In this document: positions 43,589 through 52,301 of the stretch, in pieces | Layout of the letters: each line of letters opens with the position of its first letter | Position numbering within the stretch: position 1 is the first letter of the stretch | NCBI GenBank assembly: GCA_003023695.1 | Contig: PXYW01000004.1 | Coordinates: 52,743 to 116,742 of the forward strand | DNA from: Sulfobacillus benefaciens | Lineage (GTDB): Bacteria > Bacillota > Sulfobacillia > Sulfobacillales > Sulfobacillaceae | Direction of reading: 5' to 3' | DNA length: 64,000 bases | Program-made: the position numbers and the translations under genes | Notes under the pieces: model-generated | Told to the model about the DNA's origin: nothing | Databases searched by the model: none | What the model saw: only the letters and a program-made list of their open reading frames with translations

Positions 43589-44271
43589 TTCGTATGGTGG
43601 GGGTAGCCAAAGTCTATCCGATGGGTTCCGAGATCTCCCCTATTTTGGAGGATGTGACGTTGCATGTGCCCCAGGGGATGCTCGCCGCCATCATCGGTCC
43701 CTCCGGTTCCGGAAAAACTACCCTATTGAACTTAATTGGGGGGTTGGATACCCCGACGCAGGGGCAATATTTTTTGAATGGCCAGGACGTCAGTCATTTT
43801 AGTCGGGAGCAATGGGCGCATGAACGGAATCGCACCATAGGATTTGTCTTTCAATCGTTTCAGTTAATCCCCGCGTTATCGGCCCGCGACAATGTGGCCT
43901 TGCCCTTAGTGTACCGAGGGGTTGCGCCGAAAGTCCGGCGAGCACAGGCCGACCAGGCCTTAGAACACGTGGGGTTAGGCCATCGCCGGGACCATCGGCC
44001 GTCCCAGTTGTCGGGGGGACAGCAACAACGGGTGGCCATCGCTCGGGCACTGATCGGAGATCCGGCCCTCCTCTTGGCCGACGAACCCACGGGCAATTTA
44101 GACCAGGCCACCGGCCAAGAAATTTTAGCACTCCTGCAGACCCTGAATAGGGCGGGGAAGACCGTGGTCATTGTCACCCATAGTGCCGAGGTCGCGCACG
44201 CCTGTCGGCAGGTCATCCAGATGCAAGACGGGCACCTCGTACGCGTCGCCCAGGAAATGGAGCGGGTATGA
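43585..44271 (+). CDS. MacB-type ABC transporter ATPase
   Basis: A 228-residue ATPase of the LolD/MacB group: Walker A GPSGSGKTTLLN, FQSFQLIP, signature LSGGQQQRVAIARA, Walker B LLADEPTGNLD and switch His VTHSAEVA. It overlaps the adaptor stop and the permease start, each by ATGA, so the three proteins are translationally coupled. Powers mechanotransmission-type efflux of peptides or drugs, or removal of lipoproteins. Confidence 0.92.
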   Translation: MIRMVGVAKVYPMGSEISPILEDVTLHVPQGMLAAIIGPSGSGKTTLLNLIGGLDTPTQGQYFLNGQDVSHFSREQWAHERNRTIGFVFQSFQLIPALSARDNVALPLVYRGVAPKVRRAQADQALEHVGLGHRRDHRPSQLSGGQQQRVAIARALIGDPALLLADEPTGNLDQATGQEILALLQTLNRAGKTVVIVTHSAEVAHACRQVIQMQDGHLVRVAQEMERV

Positions 44272-45437
44272 TGACTTGGCGTGATGGCGTACGACTCGCC
44301 TTCCACGGGATGGTCAGCAATAAACTGCGTACGCTATTAACGATGTTGGGCGTCATCATCGGTGTGGCCGCGGTCATCGTGCTGGTCGCGATGGGTCAGG
44401 GGGCCTCGTCCCTCGTGACCTCGCGCATCGAAACCTTGGGCACCAACGTGATCTTCGTGTCCCCGGCCGGAGGCACGCCCTTCCCGGTCTCCGAAGCGAC
44501 CGTCATTGCCCGTGCGTTGCCGTTTCCCACGATCGTCGTACCGGAAATGAATACCGGGGCCACAGTGTCTACCCTCACAGCTTCGGGGGGAGCCCAAGTG
44601 GTGGGGACGACCCCCGCCTACATTCATATCGGCGCGGTCTCCCTCGCGGCCGGCCATTTTCTGACGCCCTTAGAGATGACCCAAGACCAACCGGTCGCGG
44701 TATTAGGCGCCAACCAAGTGCAGACGCTGTTTGGCGGCAGCAATCCCGTGGGGGCCTCGGTGATGATTATGGGTCAACAATTTCGCGTTATCGGGGCCTT
44801 AAACCGCGTCGGTCAAGGTCCTGGGGCCAGTCAAGACAAGGACATCTTTATTCCCATGACCCTCGCTCAATCCCTATTGAGTACCACCCAACTCAGTCAA
44901 ATCACGGTCAAGACGCCAAGCCCGGACCAAGCCAATCTTGCGGCAGACTACCTAACCAATCTGTACACGAATACCTTCGGGTCTGCCAATGCGGTGACGA
45001 TCGCCTCCGAAGATCAAGTCTTACAGACCCTGCAGGCCACACGGGCCACCTTTACCCATCTCCTCGCCGGCACCGCGGCCATTGCCCTGATTGTCGGGGG
45101 CATAGGGATTATGAACATTATGTTGGTCTCGGTCACCGAACGCACGCGGGAAATTGGCATTCGTCAGGCCTTAGGGGCGACGCGGGAAGATATTCTGCTG
45201 CAGTTTCTTTTAGAGTCCATGGCCATGAGCTTGTCCGGGGGATCGGTGGGAGCCATCCTGGGCGTCGGTCTCGTGCATTTAGTGCCCGTACTGTGGAAAA
45301 CCCCCGCGGTGTTCTCCCCCAATGCGTTGATTTTGGCCTTTGTCTTTAGTACCGCCGTCGGCCTGGGCTTTGGTCTGTACCCGGCGATCAAAGCCTCGGG
45401 GCTCGATCCCATCCAGGCACTCCGGTATGAGGGCTAA
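44268..45437 (+). CDS. MacB-type ABC transporter permease
   Basis: A 389-residue permease with the MacB plan: one N-terminal membrane helix (LLTMLGVIIGVAAVIVL), a large extracytoplasmic domain (about 45-260) and three C-terminal helices in an FtsX domain (ERTREIGIRQALGATREDIL). Works with the preceding ATPase and adaptor. Strongly GC-rich codon use compared with the rest of the window. Confidence 0.92.
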   Translation: MMTWRDGVRLAFHGMVSNKLRTLLTMLGVIIGVAAVIVLVAMGQGASSLVTSRIETLGTNVIFVSPAGGTPFPVSEATVIARALPFPTIVVPEMNTGATVSTLTASGGAQVVGTTPAYIHIGAVSLAAGHFLTPLEMTQDQPVAVLGANQVQTLFGGSNPVGASVMIMGQQFRVIGALNRVGQGPGASQDKDIFIPMTLAQSLLSTTQLSQITVKTPSPDQANLAADYLTNLYTNTFGSANAVTIASEDQVLQTLQATRATFTHLLAGTAAIALIVGGIGIMNIMLVSVTERTREIGIRQALGATREDILLQFLLESMAMSLSGGSVGAILGVGLVHLVPVLWKTPAVFSPNALILAFVFSTAVGLGFGLYPAIKASGLDPIQALRYEG

Positions 45438-45465
45438 CCCCCCAAAACCCTAGGAAAGGACCAGG

Positions 45466-45846
45466 ATGATGATGCGTGTGGTGTCGAAGATGCGTTACCT
45501 GCTCTGGAGTGGGCTTTTGATCGCCGCCTTATCCGGGTGCGGCCGGACCCAAGCCAGTCCGTCATCGGCTGCTGCACCCGCCCCGGCGTCAACCCGGCAC
45601 CACAAAACCCGGCACACGCATCAGGCCGTGCGCGTGAAAGGCGTGGTGACCACCATCACGCCAGCACACATCCTCGTGAAGACCTCTTCGGGCACCGTGT
45701 GGACCTTTGTGGTATCGTCTCACACGCACTATCGTCGAAAAAAAGTCGCGATCAAATTCAGCGCCATTGTTCCCGGATCGATCGTCTGGGTCTTGGCGCG
45801 CCACCAATCCTCGCGGGATATCGCGCGCGTCATTCGTCTGCTCTAG
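45466..45846 (+). CDS. Small lipoprotein linked to MacAB-like pump
   Basis: A 126-residue protein with a lipobox (AALSGC, Cys about 25), a Ser/Ala/Pro- and His-rich linker, then about 60 residues predicted as a small beta-barrel (VKGVVTTITPAHILVKTSSG) like DUF5666 domains. A GGAAAGGA site precedes the ATG repeats, of which any of the first three may be used. Located 28 nt after the permease in the same GC-rich block, so probably cotranscribed. Confidence 0.7.
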   Translation: MMMRVVSKMRYLLWSGLLIAALSGCGRTQASPSSAAAPAPASTRHHKTRHTHQAVRVKGVVTTITPAHILVKTSSGTVWTFVVSSHTHYRRKKVAIKFSAIVPGSIVWVLARHQSSRDIARVIRLL

Positions 45847-45917
45847 CCCCTCGGCGTATCCGTGCTCACAGGAAGGAGGACGGGCGTACCTGGGTGCATG
45901 ACCCCGATCATGCCGGG

Positions 45918-46049
45918 ATCAACATTTTGTGTTCCGTGGGGATCGTGACCGAGGTTCTCGTCGGGGCATCCCTGGTGCAACACCCCTCAGTGGCTAAGAT
46001 CGCCGTAACCGGCGACATCGCTACAGGCCAAGCCGTGCTTGCACAAGCC
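45918..46049 (+). pseudogene. Aldehyde dehydrogenase fragment
   Basis: Forty-four codons read GASLVQHPSVAKIAVTGDIA then TGQAVLAQA, the NAD-binding stretch of the aldehyde dehydrogenase family (typically LxxHPxVxKIAFTGSTxTG). Nothing before or after continues the family, so it is a short remnant. The rest of 45847-46185 shows no gene. Confidence 0.6.
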
Positions 46050-46185
46050 TCCCCCGGTCCAAGTTGCCTTGCGCCGTGCGGCATGCACTGACCGGTCTAA
46101 CCCTCGATCCCCATCAGGCATTGCCGTAGGACGCTCAAAGTGAATCGCATATATCGTCTGGAAGCCTTGATTTTTCTAGTCTAGT

Positions 46186-46666
46186 GGTGTATTCGCCGAT
46201 ACTCGGAAAGTACCATGGATTTCTGTTCTGTGATATGAGCCCTAGTTCGTCCAAGGCGCGTTCTAGCGCCAATGGCCGTTTTCACGTTGCCTTTTCCACC
46301 AAATTCTGCAACAAACCGTCCTCCTGGAGTGAGCGCGTTCCAAACGCAGGCAATCACGCTAGAACGCCGCATTGGAAAACACGGCATCAAGAGGTTTATC
46401 GACATGAAAATCTTCGGCATTAGCCCCCCAAAATTGCAGATGCGGATATTTATTGCGCGCCTGTTGAATCATAGTCTCCGAAAGATCCATACCGATAACG
46501 ACCGCCTTAGACGCAGCAATATCATGAGTCAAATCCCCCGTTCCGCAACCGAGATCAAGGATGGCCTCCCCCGGTTACGGATCTAGCAACGAAACCACAC
46601 TTTTGCCCATTTCTGATACATACCTCAGCTTATTATCATAATGGATCGCATCCCACCGATTGCTCA
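46186..46666 (-). pseudogene. Class I SAM-dependent methyltransferase, multiply broken
   Basis: ATG 46666 with GGAG upstream begins MSNRWDAIHYDNKLRYVSEM. A TAA after LLDP looks like a CAA-to-TAA change (LLDP*PGEAILDLGCGTGDL). The frame then gives motif I DLGCGTGDLTHDI, IGMDLSETMIQQAR and DAVFSNAA, where it breaks. A second frame gives VIACVWNALTPGGRFVAEFG, and a third gives ALERALDELGLISQNRNPWYF. At least three lesions and a missing C-terminus make it dead. It is divergent from the LysR regulator and was probably its target. Confidence 0.85.
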
Positions 46667-46722
46667 TTTAGTAAAGCTCCTTCTCCAGTCTTACGTTCAT
46701 GCCATAACCCTACTGCATGTGC

Positions 46723-46773
46723 ATACCATATGTCCATGGTATATAATCTATATGGTTGATAGATATTATCTAT
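46723..46773 (+). promoter_or_regulatory. Two perfect dyads in the LysR promoter region
   Basis: ATACCAT-N6-ATGGTAT (46723-46742) and ATAGATA-T-TATCTAT (46759-46773) lie in the intergenic region of the LysR gene and the broken methyltransferase. A TATAAT (46742-46747) between them could be the LysR-gene -10. LysR regulators usually bind such dyads and repress their own gene. Confidence 0.6.
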
Positions 46774-46787
46774 AACGGAGGCATTTG

Positions 46788-47714
46788 ATGATTGAAATTA
46801 GACTGCTGAAATATGTTGTCGCTGTCAATGAAACAAAAAATTTTAGCAGAGCGGCGGAATTGCTGCGTATCGCGCAACCATCTCTCAGCCAACAGATTGC
46901 CAAGCTCGAACGGGAATTGGGTTTGCGCCTATTTTTTAGAACTCATTCAGGAATTACCCCTACACCTGAGGGGATGGCCTTTATTGAAAAAGCCGTACGC
47001 ATCATACGACTTGACGAAGATTTGGAACGGGAGATGAAAGAGCATTCTCAAGGGATCGGGCAAGAGCTATCCATCGGAACGACCGCCATCACAGGAGGCC
47101 ACGTATTGCCACCCCTTCTCCAAGTGTTTGGCAAACAGTTTCCTCGGGTGCGCATCCGACTGGTCGAAGCATCTTCGGAGCAGTTGGAAGACTTGACGAC
47201 TAAAGGTGAGGTGGATTTTTCGATCTTGTCTCTACCACTAAAGCAACCGCAATTAACCTATGTTCCGCTGTTAACGGAGCCTTTGCTCCTGGCTCTGCCC
47301 AAGAAAGAACAGGAGTGGATGTCGAACATAGTGCTTCATTGGCTTTCATCAAACACTGAGCTTGTTGATCTAGCACAGGTTTCCCATATGCCGTTCGTCC
47401 TGTTAAAAGAAGGCTTCGGATTTCGTGAAACGGTGTTGCAAATTTGCGCCGAAAACGGTTTTCAGCCCCACATTGCCTTTGAGACAAGCAGTATTGAGAC
47501 CGCGCAAGCCCTCGTGGCACACGGACTAGGCATCACCGTGATTCCTAAAATGGTGGCACATCACGATGAGGGAAGTCCTAGGTATATTGCTATTCAATCA
47601 GCACCCACCCGCACCCTGGTCTTCGCCTACTCCAAAGAAAGATACCTATGTTTGACTGCACAAAAATTCTTGGAAACATTTAGTGATAAACAAGGGCTAA
47701 AAACAACAACTTGA
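46788..47714 (+). CDS. LysR-family transcriptional regulator
   Basis: A 308-residue regulator. The N-terminal winged helix-turn-helix (NFSRAAELLRIAQPSLSQQI) is canonical, followed by a linker helix and the two-lobed inducer-binding domain (LSIGTTAITGGHVLPPLL, and VAHGLGITVIPK). ATG 46788 follows GGAGG by 7 nt. Its divergent partner is a broken methyltransferase, so its original target may be lost. The effector is unknown. Confidence 0.9.
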   Translation: MIEIRLLKYVVAVNETKNFSRAAELLRIAQPSLSQQIAKLERELGLRLFFRTHSGITPTPEGMAFIEKAVRIIRLDEDLEREMKEHSQGIGQELSIGTTAITGGHVLPPLLQVFGKQFPRVRIRLVEASSEQLEDLTTKGEVDFSILSLPLKQPQLTYVPLLTEPLLLALPKKEQEWMSNIVLHWLSSNTELVDLAQVSHMPFVLLKEGFGFRETVLQICAENGFQPHIAFETSSIETAQALVAHGLGITVIPKMVAHHDEGSPRYIAIQSAPTRTLVFAYSKERYLCLTAQKFLETFSDKQGLKTTT

Positions 47715-48230
47715 GAACTGCCACCCGATTTGAGCCATAAGACAAGGACTATTTGCAAAACATGGTCGTCCTGTGCACCAAATGGTTGGATTGCCGATTC
47801 GCGCAAGCCAAGGTTGGATTGTTGGTCCTTCATAGGTAATGTTGTTAAACTCTGATGTAGTTGATAATTACCGATATAGGCATGTCGATGTCGTTTCTAT
47901 CGAGACTTATGACGACAGGAAGGCTTTCCAAGAAGGTGGGGTAAGTAGCGGTATTGGGTTGGCAGTAGCTAAGGACTGCAAAAACGATCTCGTGCCACGC
48001 ACTTGCTGGTGGTATATTTGACCCGAGTCTGTCGAAAAAGTTATTGGAACTAGCTGGCGCGGTCAATTTCTCGCGGAATTGCGAATTCAAGGGATGCACA
48101 AAGTCGGCTTTGATGGGGAGCACCCAGGCGCGTAATGGTCGAGCCTGCCCGCCCCTTTGGTATTCCTGACATCAATCGCATTGCCCCACCCGATAGTACG
48201 TACCCGCCCAGTACCGGAGATCAGTAAAGG
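47715..48230. other. No supported gene
   Basis: Frames on both strands are short, lack ribosome sites and match nothing I recognise. One plus-strand frame (about 47885-48130) is protein-like across an in-frame TGA and could be a remnant. Confidence 0.35.
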
Positions 48231-48290
48231 TAAAAAGAAGACCTCAGACCCTTTCAAGGTATATGTCCGTTTGATGTGTGGCCTGAGGTC
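48231..48290 (-). terminator. Terminator of the leftward lipoprotein gene
   Basis: On the minus strand GACCTCAG (48283-48290) pairs with CTGAGGTC (48240-48247) across a long loop, followed by TTCTTTTT. It lies about 30 nt after the lipoprotein stop. Confidence 0.65.
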
Positions 48291-48320
48291 CTCGATGGAT
48301 CGTTATTGTGACTCGGAAAC

Positions 48321-49130
48321 TTAGGACGACGCAGCGGGAGGGGTGAGATCGATTCCTTGGCCCCAGTGAGTATAGTTGATGGTTTCGAATACCTCATAGG
48401 GGTGTCCATCTTGCACGCAATCCTCAACCAAGGCGAGTTCTCTAGGATGATGCCCGGGTCCGATCCATAAGGTGAAGGTCACCGATTGGATGATTTGCTG
48501 AGCCGCACTCACCGTTTTATCCGTCCCCACTTCTTCGAGCAAGCGGACGCCCTTAGTGTCTAGCGTGGCGCTTACCCCGTGGGTGAGATGTCCCCGAATT
48601 GCTTTGCCCGGCACGGCATGGACGTTCACAATATACGGTAAGAACTCCTGTAAGGGAAATGACGGGTTCACGCCCGCAATCGTGCCCGCGTGCCAGCCTC
48701 CCCCAGGGGGTGTGGACTCCGCCCAATAATGAGACCCGATGCTCTCCATCCGGGCTACGACAGTCACCGGGTTCACCCCACCCATCCCGCTCAGGGTTGA
48801 CCGCATTGTAAAGTCCGATTCTTTGTTTAACGGATCCACCGCCCCTGCCATGCGGATATCCGCATTCCCGAGACTATTGGTTATGGTACCCGCTAGATGT
48901 ACGGGTTCTTGGTCTTGAGTGGACGCGGCAAAGTCCAGCAGTGTAACGGGAGCCGGGGATGGACTCTTGGACGATTGGCTGGCTGGCGTCTTTTTGGCTG
49001 ACCGTGCCGTTGTAGCCGGGTGAGTCGCAGGCTCTACCATTGGCGGGGTAGTCCCGCAGGCGGATAGCAGGATGGGACTTAGACCTATCATCACTCCAAA
49101 TATCAACGATGTGCCGACGCGATACGACAT
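48321..49130 (-). CDS. Lipoprotein, LppX/LolA-like fold possible
   Basis: A 269-residue protein with a lipobox (LLSAC, Cys about 25), a Thr/Ser/Pro/Lys-rich linker to about residue 62, then a beta-rich domain (HLAGTITNSLGNADIRMAG, SHYWAESTPPGG). The layout resembles LppX/LprG and related lipid-carrier lipoproteins, but no diagnostic motif confirms this. ATG 49130 follows AAGGAG by 7 nt. GC-rich like the MacAB block. Confidence 0.65.
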   Translation of the reverse strand: MSYRVGTSLIFGVMIGLSPILLSACGTTPPMVEPATHPATTARSAKKTPASQSSKSPSPAPVTLLDFAASTQDQEPVHLAGTITNSLGNADIRMAGAVDPLNKESDFTMRSTLSGMGGVNPVTVVARMESIGSHYWAESTPPGGGWHAGTIAGVNPSFPLQEFLPYIVNVHAVPGKAIRGHLTHGVSATLDTKGVRLLEEVGTDKTVSAAQQIIQSVTFTLWIGPGHHPRELALVEDCVQDGHPYEVFETINYTHWGQGIDLTPPAASS

Positions 49131-49837
49131 GATGCGGCTCCTTCCAATTTCCAAGATATTTCAGCCGACGGATGCTGCTACGGATCGCCTCACGCAGGCT
49201 TCAGGCAAATGCGCAAGAGTGCTATGTGCCTTTATTTACCATCATACAATATGCTTTGATGTTTGGTTAGCGTCGCATCGTGTGGTTTGATTCCAGATTT
49301 TGTCTAGACAAGACCCTATGCTGGAAAAATCGCAAGGAGATCCCCATGGGATGACCACCCCTACTGCACCACGCTTGATAATTAGCTAAAACAGCATCGC
49401 GAATCGCTTGTGGCGACGTGCTCAGCATGGCCTATAGAGATGATCGGCCACTCACTGTATCGGAGGCGGCCTACCGCGCGCAGGATCCCGAGCGTCATGA
49501 TTGCGCCGCGACTTCTCTCCCTGCGCCCGGTTGATGTCCGACCGCTCTTGTGTTACTCCACCCCATCCTCAAAGCACTTGCAGCGCACCCGTTCAGCACC
49601 CATAGAAATCGTTGTCCATTGAGAAGTTTGTGAATCCGCCGCAATAAACTGCCCTAAAATCCCGATTAGCGCCATAGGAGCCATGGAGATCAGACATAAC
49701 GCTTTCGATATGACGTAACATTCTGAGTCTCTTACATCATCCAAGTGGCGGGCAAACCATAACGAGACGGTCACAAGTGACTCCTTGAGTCTTCTCAGCG
49801 TTTACAAAGGAGATAAGCCGCGAGGAGGAGAGCCTTC
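49131..49837. other. Mostly empty; one possible small gene
   Basis: The only frame with support is 49553-49774 on the minus strand: GTG start 6 nt after AAGGAG, 73 codons, with a hydrophobic stretch (ALCLISMAPMALIGILGQFI). It might encode a small membrane protein but matches no known family. The remainder shows nothing recognisable. Confidence 0.35.
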
Positions 49838-50884
49838 ATGAAGCGTCAGGAACTCCTGTTATTAATGGCCAGCCTCACATGTTTCGCGGGATGTGGCATC
49901 GCTTCCAAACACCCCTCTAGCGCACCAAGTGCTCTTCCCACCTTTTCTTCCCGGACATCCCCGTCATTTACAGTGCCGGCCTCTACCCGACCCATCCATC
50001 CGTGGCGCACGGTTCACGCCGCACTAATGTCAGTGACGATTCCCAGTAGTTGGACCGCAGTCTCTCCATCGTCGTCTTACGGCCAGACAACGTGGACCTT
50101 TCGAGGACTTGACGGCGAGGTGCAGTTGACTGCGTCATCCCTCACGTCCAATTTCTTTCAGCTGCTACCGATGGTGTTCACGCCACCCGGCACCGGACTC
50201 CACTGGGGACCCTCTCTATACCAAGATCAAATCGGGTTAAGTGGATCCATAACGAAAGAGGTCCTCTGCTCATCCGGCACCCTTTACAGCATCGATGTCG
50301 AGGGCGGACCAGCGCACCGAATTTTAGCGAGCTGGCGCCATCCTTCGGTAGCCACCGTTACAGAGGCTATACATCTCATGGAAAAACCCACCGTCAACCA
50401 AGGATTCCCAGATTACACGAAGGTCTTTGCCAATGCCGCAGATGGTTGGATATTGGCGGGCGGCGAACCGGGGGCAGGACAAGAAGCATTTTATCTCTTT
50501 CAGACCGTGGACGGCGGCAAAATCTGGTCGCTTGAACGATATACTTCGCCCACGGGCTGTCCGTCCCAATCCCGGTCGTGTACCTTCATCGCCGGTGACG
50601 GGTGGATTGACATGGCGTTCTGGTCTCCCAAAGACGGCATCATCGTCAATGCCTCCTACGAGGTGCCACAAGTGGTCATCATCCGAACCCACGATGGCGG
50701 CACAACATGGGCAGCCCTGACCATTCCGTTGCCAGCATGTGCCACCGGCGGCCAGATTCAAGACAAGGGCGGGGTACTCACCCTCACCCTGAATCAACCT
50801 GTCGGTCATACACCCGTGACCCTGGTAAGCGCGGACGGCGGAGCATCATGGTCAAACGCGAAGCACGCCGTCGCGTCGCAGTAG
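49838..50884 (+). CDS. Lipoprotein with BNR/YCF48-like repeats
   Basis: A 348-residue exported protein with a lipobox (CFAGC, Cys about 19), a Ser/Pro-rich linker, a beta domain, and from about residue 190 several blocks of beta-propeller type: FQTVDGGKIWSLER, IIRTHDGGTTWAAL and LVSADGGASWSNA. These Asp-box (SxDGGxxW) repeats are typical of BNR/YCF48-like propellers. GGAGGAG precedes the ATG. The propeller probably binds a partner on the cell surface. Function not known. Confidence 0.75.
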   Translation: MKRQELLLLMASLTCFAGCGIASKHPSSAPSALPTFSSRTSPSFTVPASTRPIHPWRTVHAALMSVTIPSSWTAVSPSSSYGQTTWTFRGLDGEVQLTASSLTSNFFQLLPMVFTPPGTGLHWGPSLYQDQIGLSGSITKEVLCSSGTLYSIDVEGGPAHRILASWRHPSVATVTEAIHLMEKPTVNQGFPDYTKVFANAADGWILAGGEPGAGQEAFYLFQTVDGGKIWSLERYTSPTGCPSQSRSCTFIAGDGWIDMAFWSPKDGIIVNASYEVPQVVIIRTHDGGTTWAALTIPLPACATGGQIQDKGGVLTLTLNQPVGHTPVTLVSADGGASWSNAKHAVASQ

Positions 50885-51513
50885 ATTCAACTACCGCAGA
50901 TTAGGTGAACGGCGTTTCACGTTCCGCAGTCGTCATGCATTGTTTCGTGGCCCGGTGTGCCAACGTTTGGGCTGGTGAGCGGAAGCCTCTAGGTCTTGAT
51001 GTCTGCCTGGCGGTCTGCCATTCTGTAAGGCCACCATAGTACGTTACATCGACAATAGTTAAGTTAGATTTAGAAGAGGGATCCAATCCCCTGAATTCGA
51101 GCTGAAATGTACTCATGCATGGACTCAGCCCAACACACTCAAATGCAATATGGTTCGAACTTCATTTTGCCAAGAGCTAAAAAGTACTCTAAGCACCTTC
51201 GTTGACTCATAAAAAATTGTACGTAAACGATGGCAAGAAGAAGTTGTCGGCAACTGTCTTTACGAGAACGTCGGGCTGTCGCGCGTCGCTGGTTCCCTGG
51301 TACCGAAAACCAAGACGAACGAACTCAAATTCTTGATCAAGTGCGCGCGCCATACCTTTATGACCGCACCCATGAGGCGCAGGTGTTGCGGAATGCTAGT
51401 GACCGAGCTTCCCCTACGCCGCATTCTGCGTAATATTGCACAGATACGTCGCTACCCAAAGGCCGAGGACCCGGGATTCTGTTATTCTTTTCGATGCAAC
51501 GCGGAAATAACTC
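50885..51513. other. Intergenic region with IS66 scrap
   Basis: Contains a 26-nt match to the IS66 tnpA start (50911-50936, see separate entry). Plus-strand frames between 51230 and 51611 lack ribosome sites and recognisable families. TGATGC repeats near 51525-51550 lie at the end of the leftward gene. Confidence 0.4.
50911..50936 (-). repeat. Third copy of the IS66 tnpA start, 26 nt
   Basis: Reading leftward from 50936 the sequence encodes MTTAERET and differs at one base from the first 25 nt of the tnpA-like starts at 5659 and 6947. Homology begins exactly at the ATG and does not include the leader. Confidence 0.65.
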
Positions 51514-52257
51514 TCATGTCGCATCATGAATTAGCATCATTTCATGATGCAACCCAGTATACATCGCACGTTCAGAGTCTGCAATTTCTTGTCCCACTTC
51601 CCGCATCATAATTAAATCGGCTGGTCCTGAAAATTGTTCCAGAATACCCCGGCACAATTGGTAGTGGCGTGGTTCATCACTTTCCGCATGAACGGTCCAA
51701 AAAGTCAGATCGAGTCGATGTATATCATTATACGACGGGTGTTCTAGGTCCTTGGCAATCCGTCCCATAACATCCGCAGCGAAGAGTTCTGACCCTAGTC
51801 CCACGGCCACCATCGCTTGAAGCGGTGACGCTGTCCGAAAAAAGTTGATAAACGAATCAATTGCCTGCCCCACCACGGGAGACATTGGTTCGGAGGGTAT
51901 TCCCCAGTCATCAAGAGCAAGGCTCGGATCGACTGAAAGCAAAAATGTCCTGTAGAGTTCTTCATGTGATCGGCCAGGCAACCCTCGCCCTGCTTCGTCC
52001 CAGAGATTATCCGCGAGCGGGATCCACCAACTGCTAAGAGGTGCCATCGCGGCAATGGCTGCTCCTAATACTCTCGGAAAATGACGACTATAGTAACCGT
52101 ATTGAATAGCAAAATGGCGTAGTTGATTATGGGAATACCGTCCGCCGGCCAACCATTGAAAAAATGGGCTGCCAAAAAATTCATGAGTTACCCAGCTGCG
52201 CAGGTAACCTTCGACATCCTCTAGACACGTCGGTGCCTCTTCCAACAAAGACAACAC
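51514..52257 (-). CDS. Heme-oxygenase-like diiron oxidase family protein
   Basis: A 247-residue all-helical protein of the TENA/PqqC-like fold, now often called iron-containing redox enzymes or HDOs. Likely metal ligands are in NLWDEAGRG, the conserved GLGSELFAADVM helix and HAESDEPRHY. Such proteins activate oxygen to modify small molecules. GTG 52257 follows GAGGAG by 5 nt; a TTG 3 nt on is an alternative. It is the last gene of the leftward arginine/polyamine cluster, so an amine or amino-acid substrate is possible, which is inference. Confidence 0.75.
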   Translation of the reverse strand: MLSLLEEAPTCLEDVEGYLRSWVTHEFFGSPFFQWLAGGRYSHNQLRHFAIQYGYYSRHFPRVLGAAIAAMAPLSSWWIPLADNLWDEAGRGLPGRSHEELYRTFLLSVDPSLALDDWGIPSEPMSPVVGQAIDSFINFFRTASPLQAMVAVGLGSELFAADVMGRIAKDLEHPSYNDIHRLDLTFWTVHAESDEPRHYQLCRGILEQFSGPADLIMMREVGQEIADSERAMYTGLHHEMMLIHDAT

Positions 52258-52301
52258 AACTCCTCCTCTGGCGCAAACTCGGAGCACTTGCCACAGTCAT
52301 A

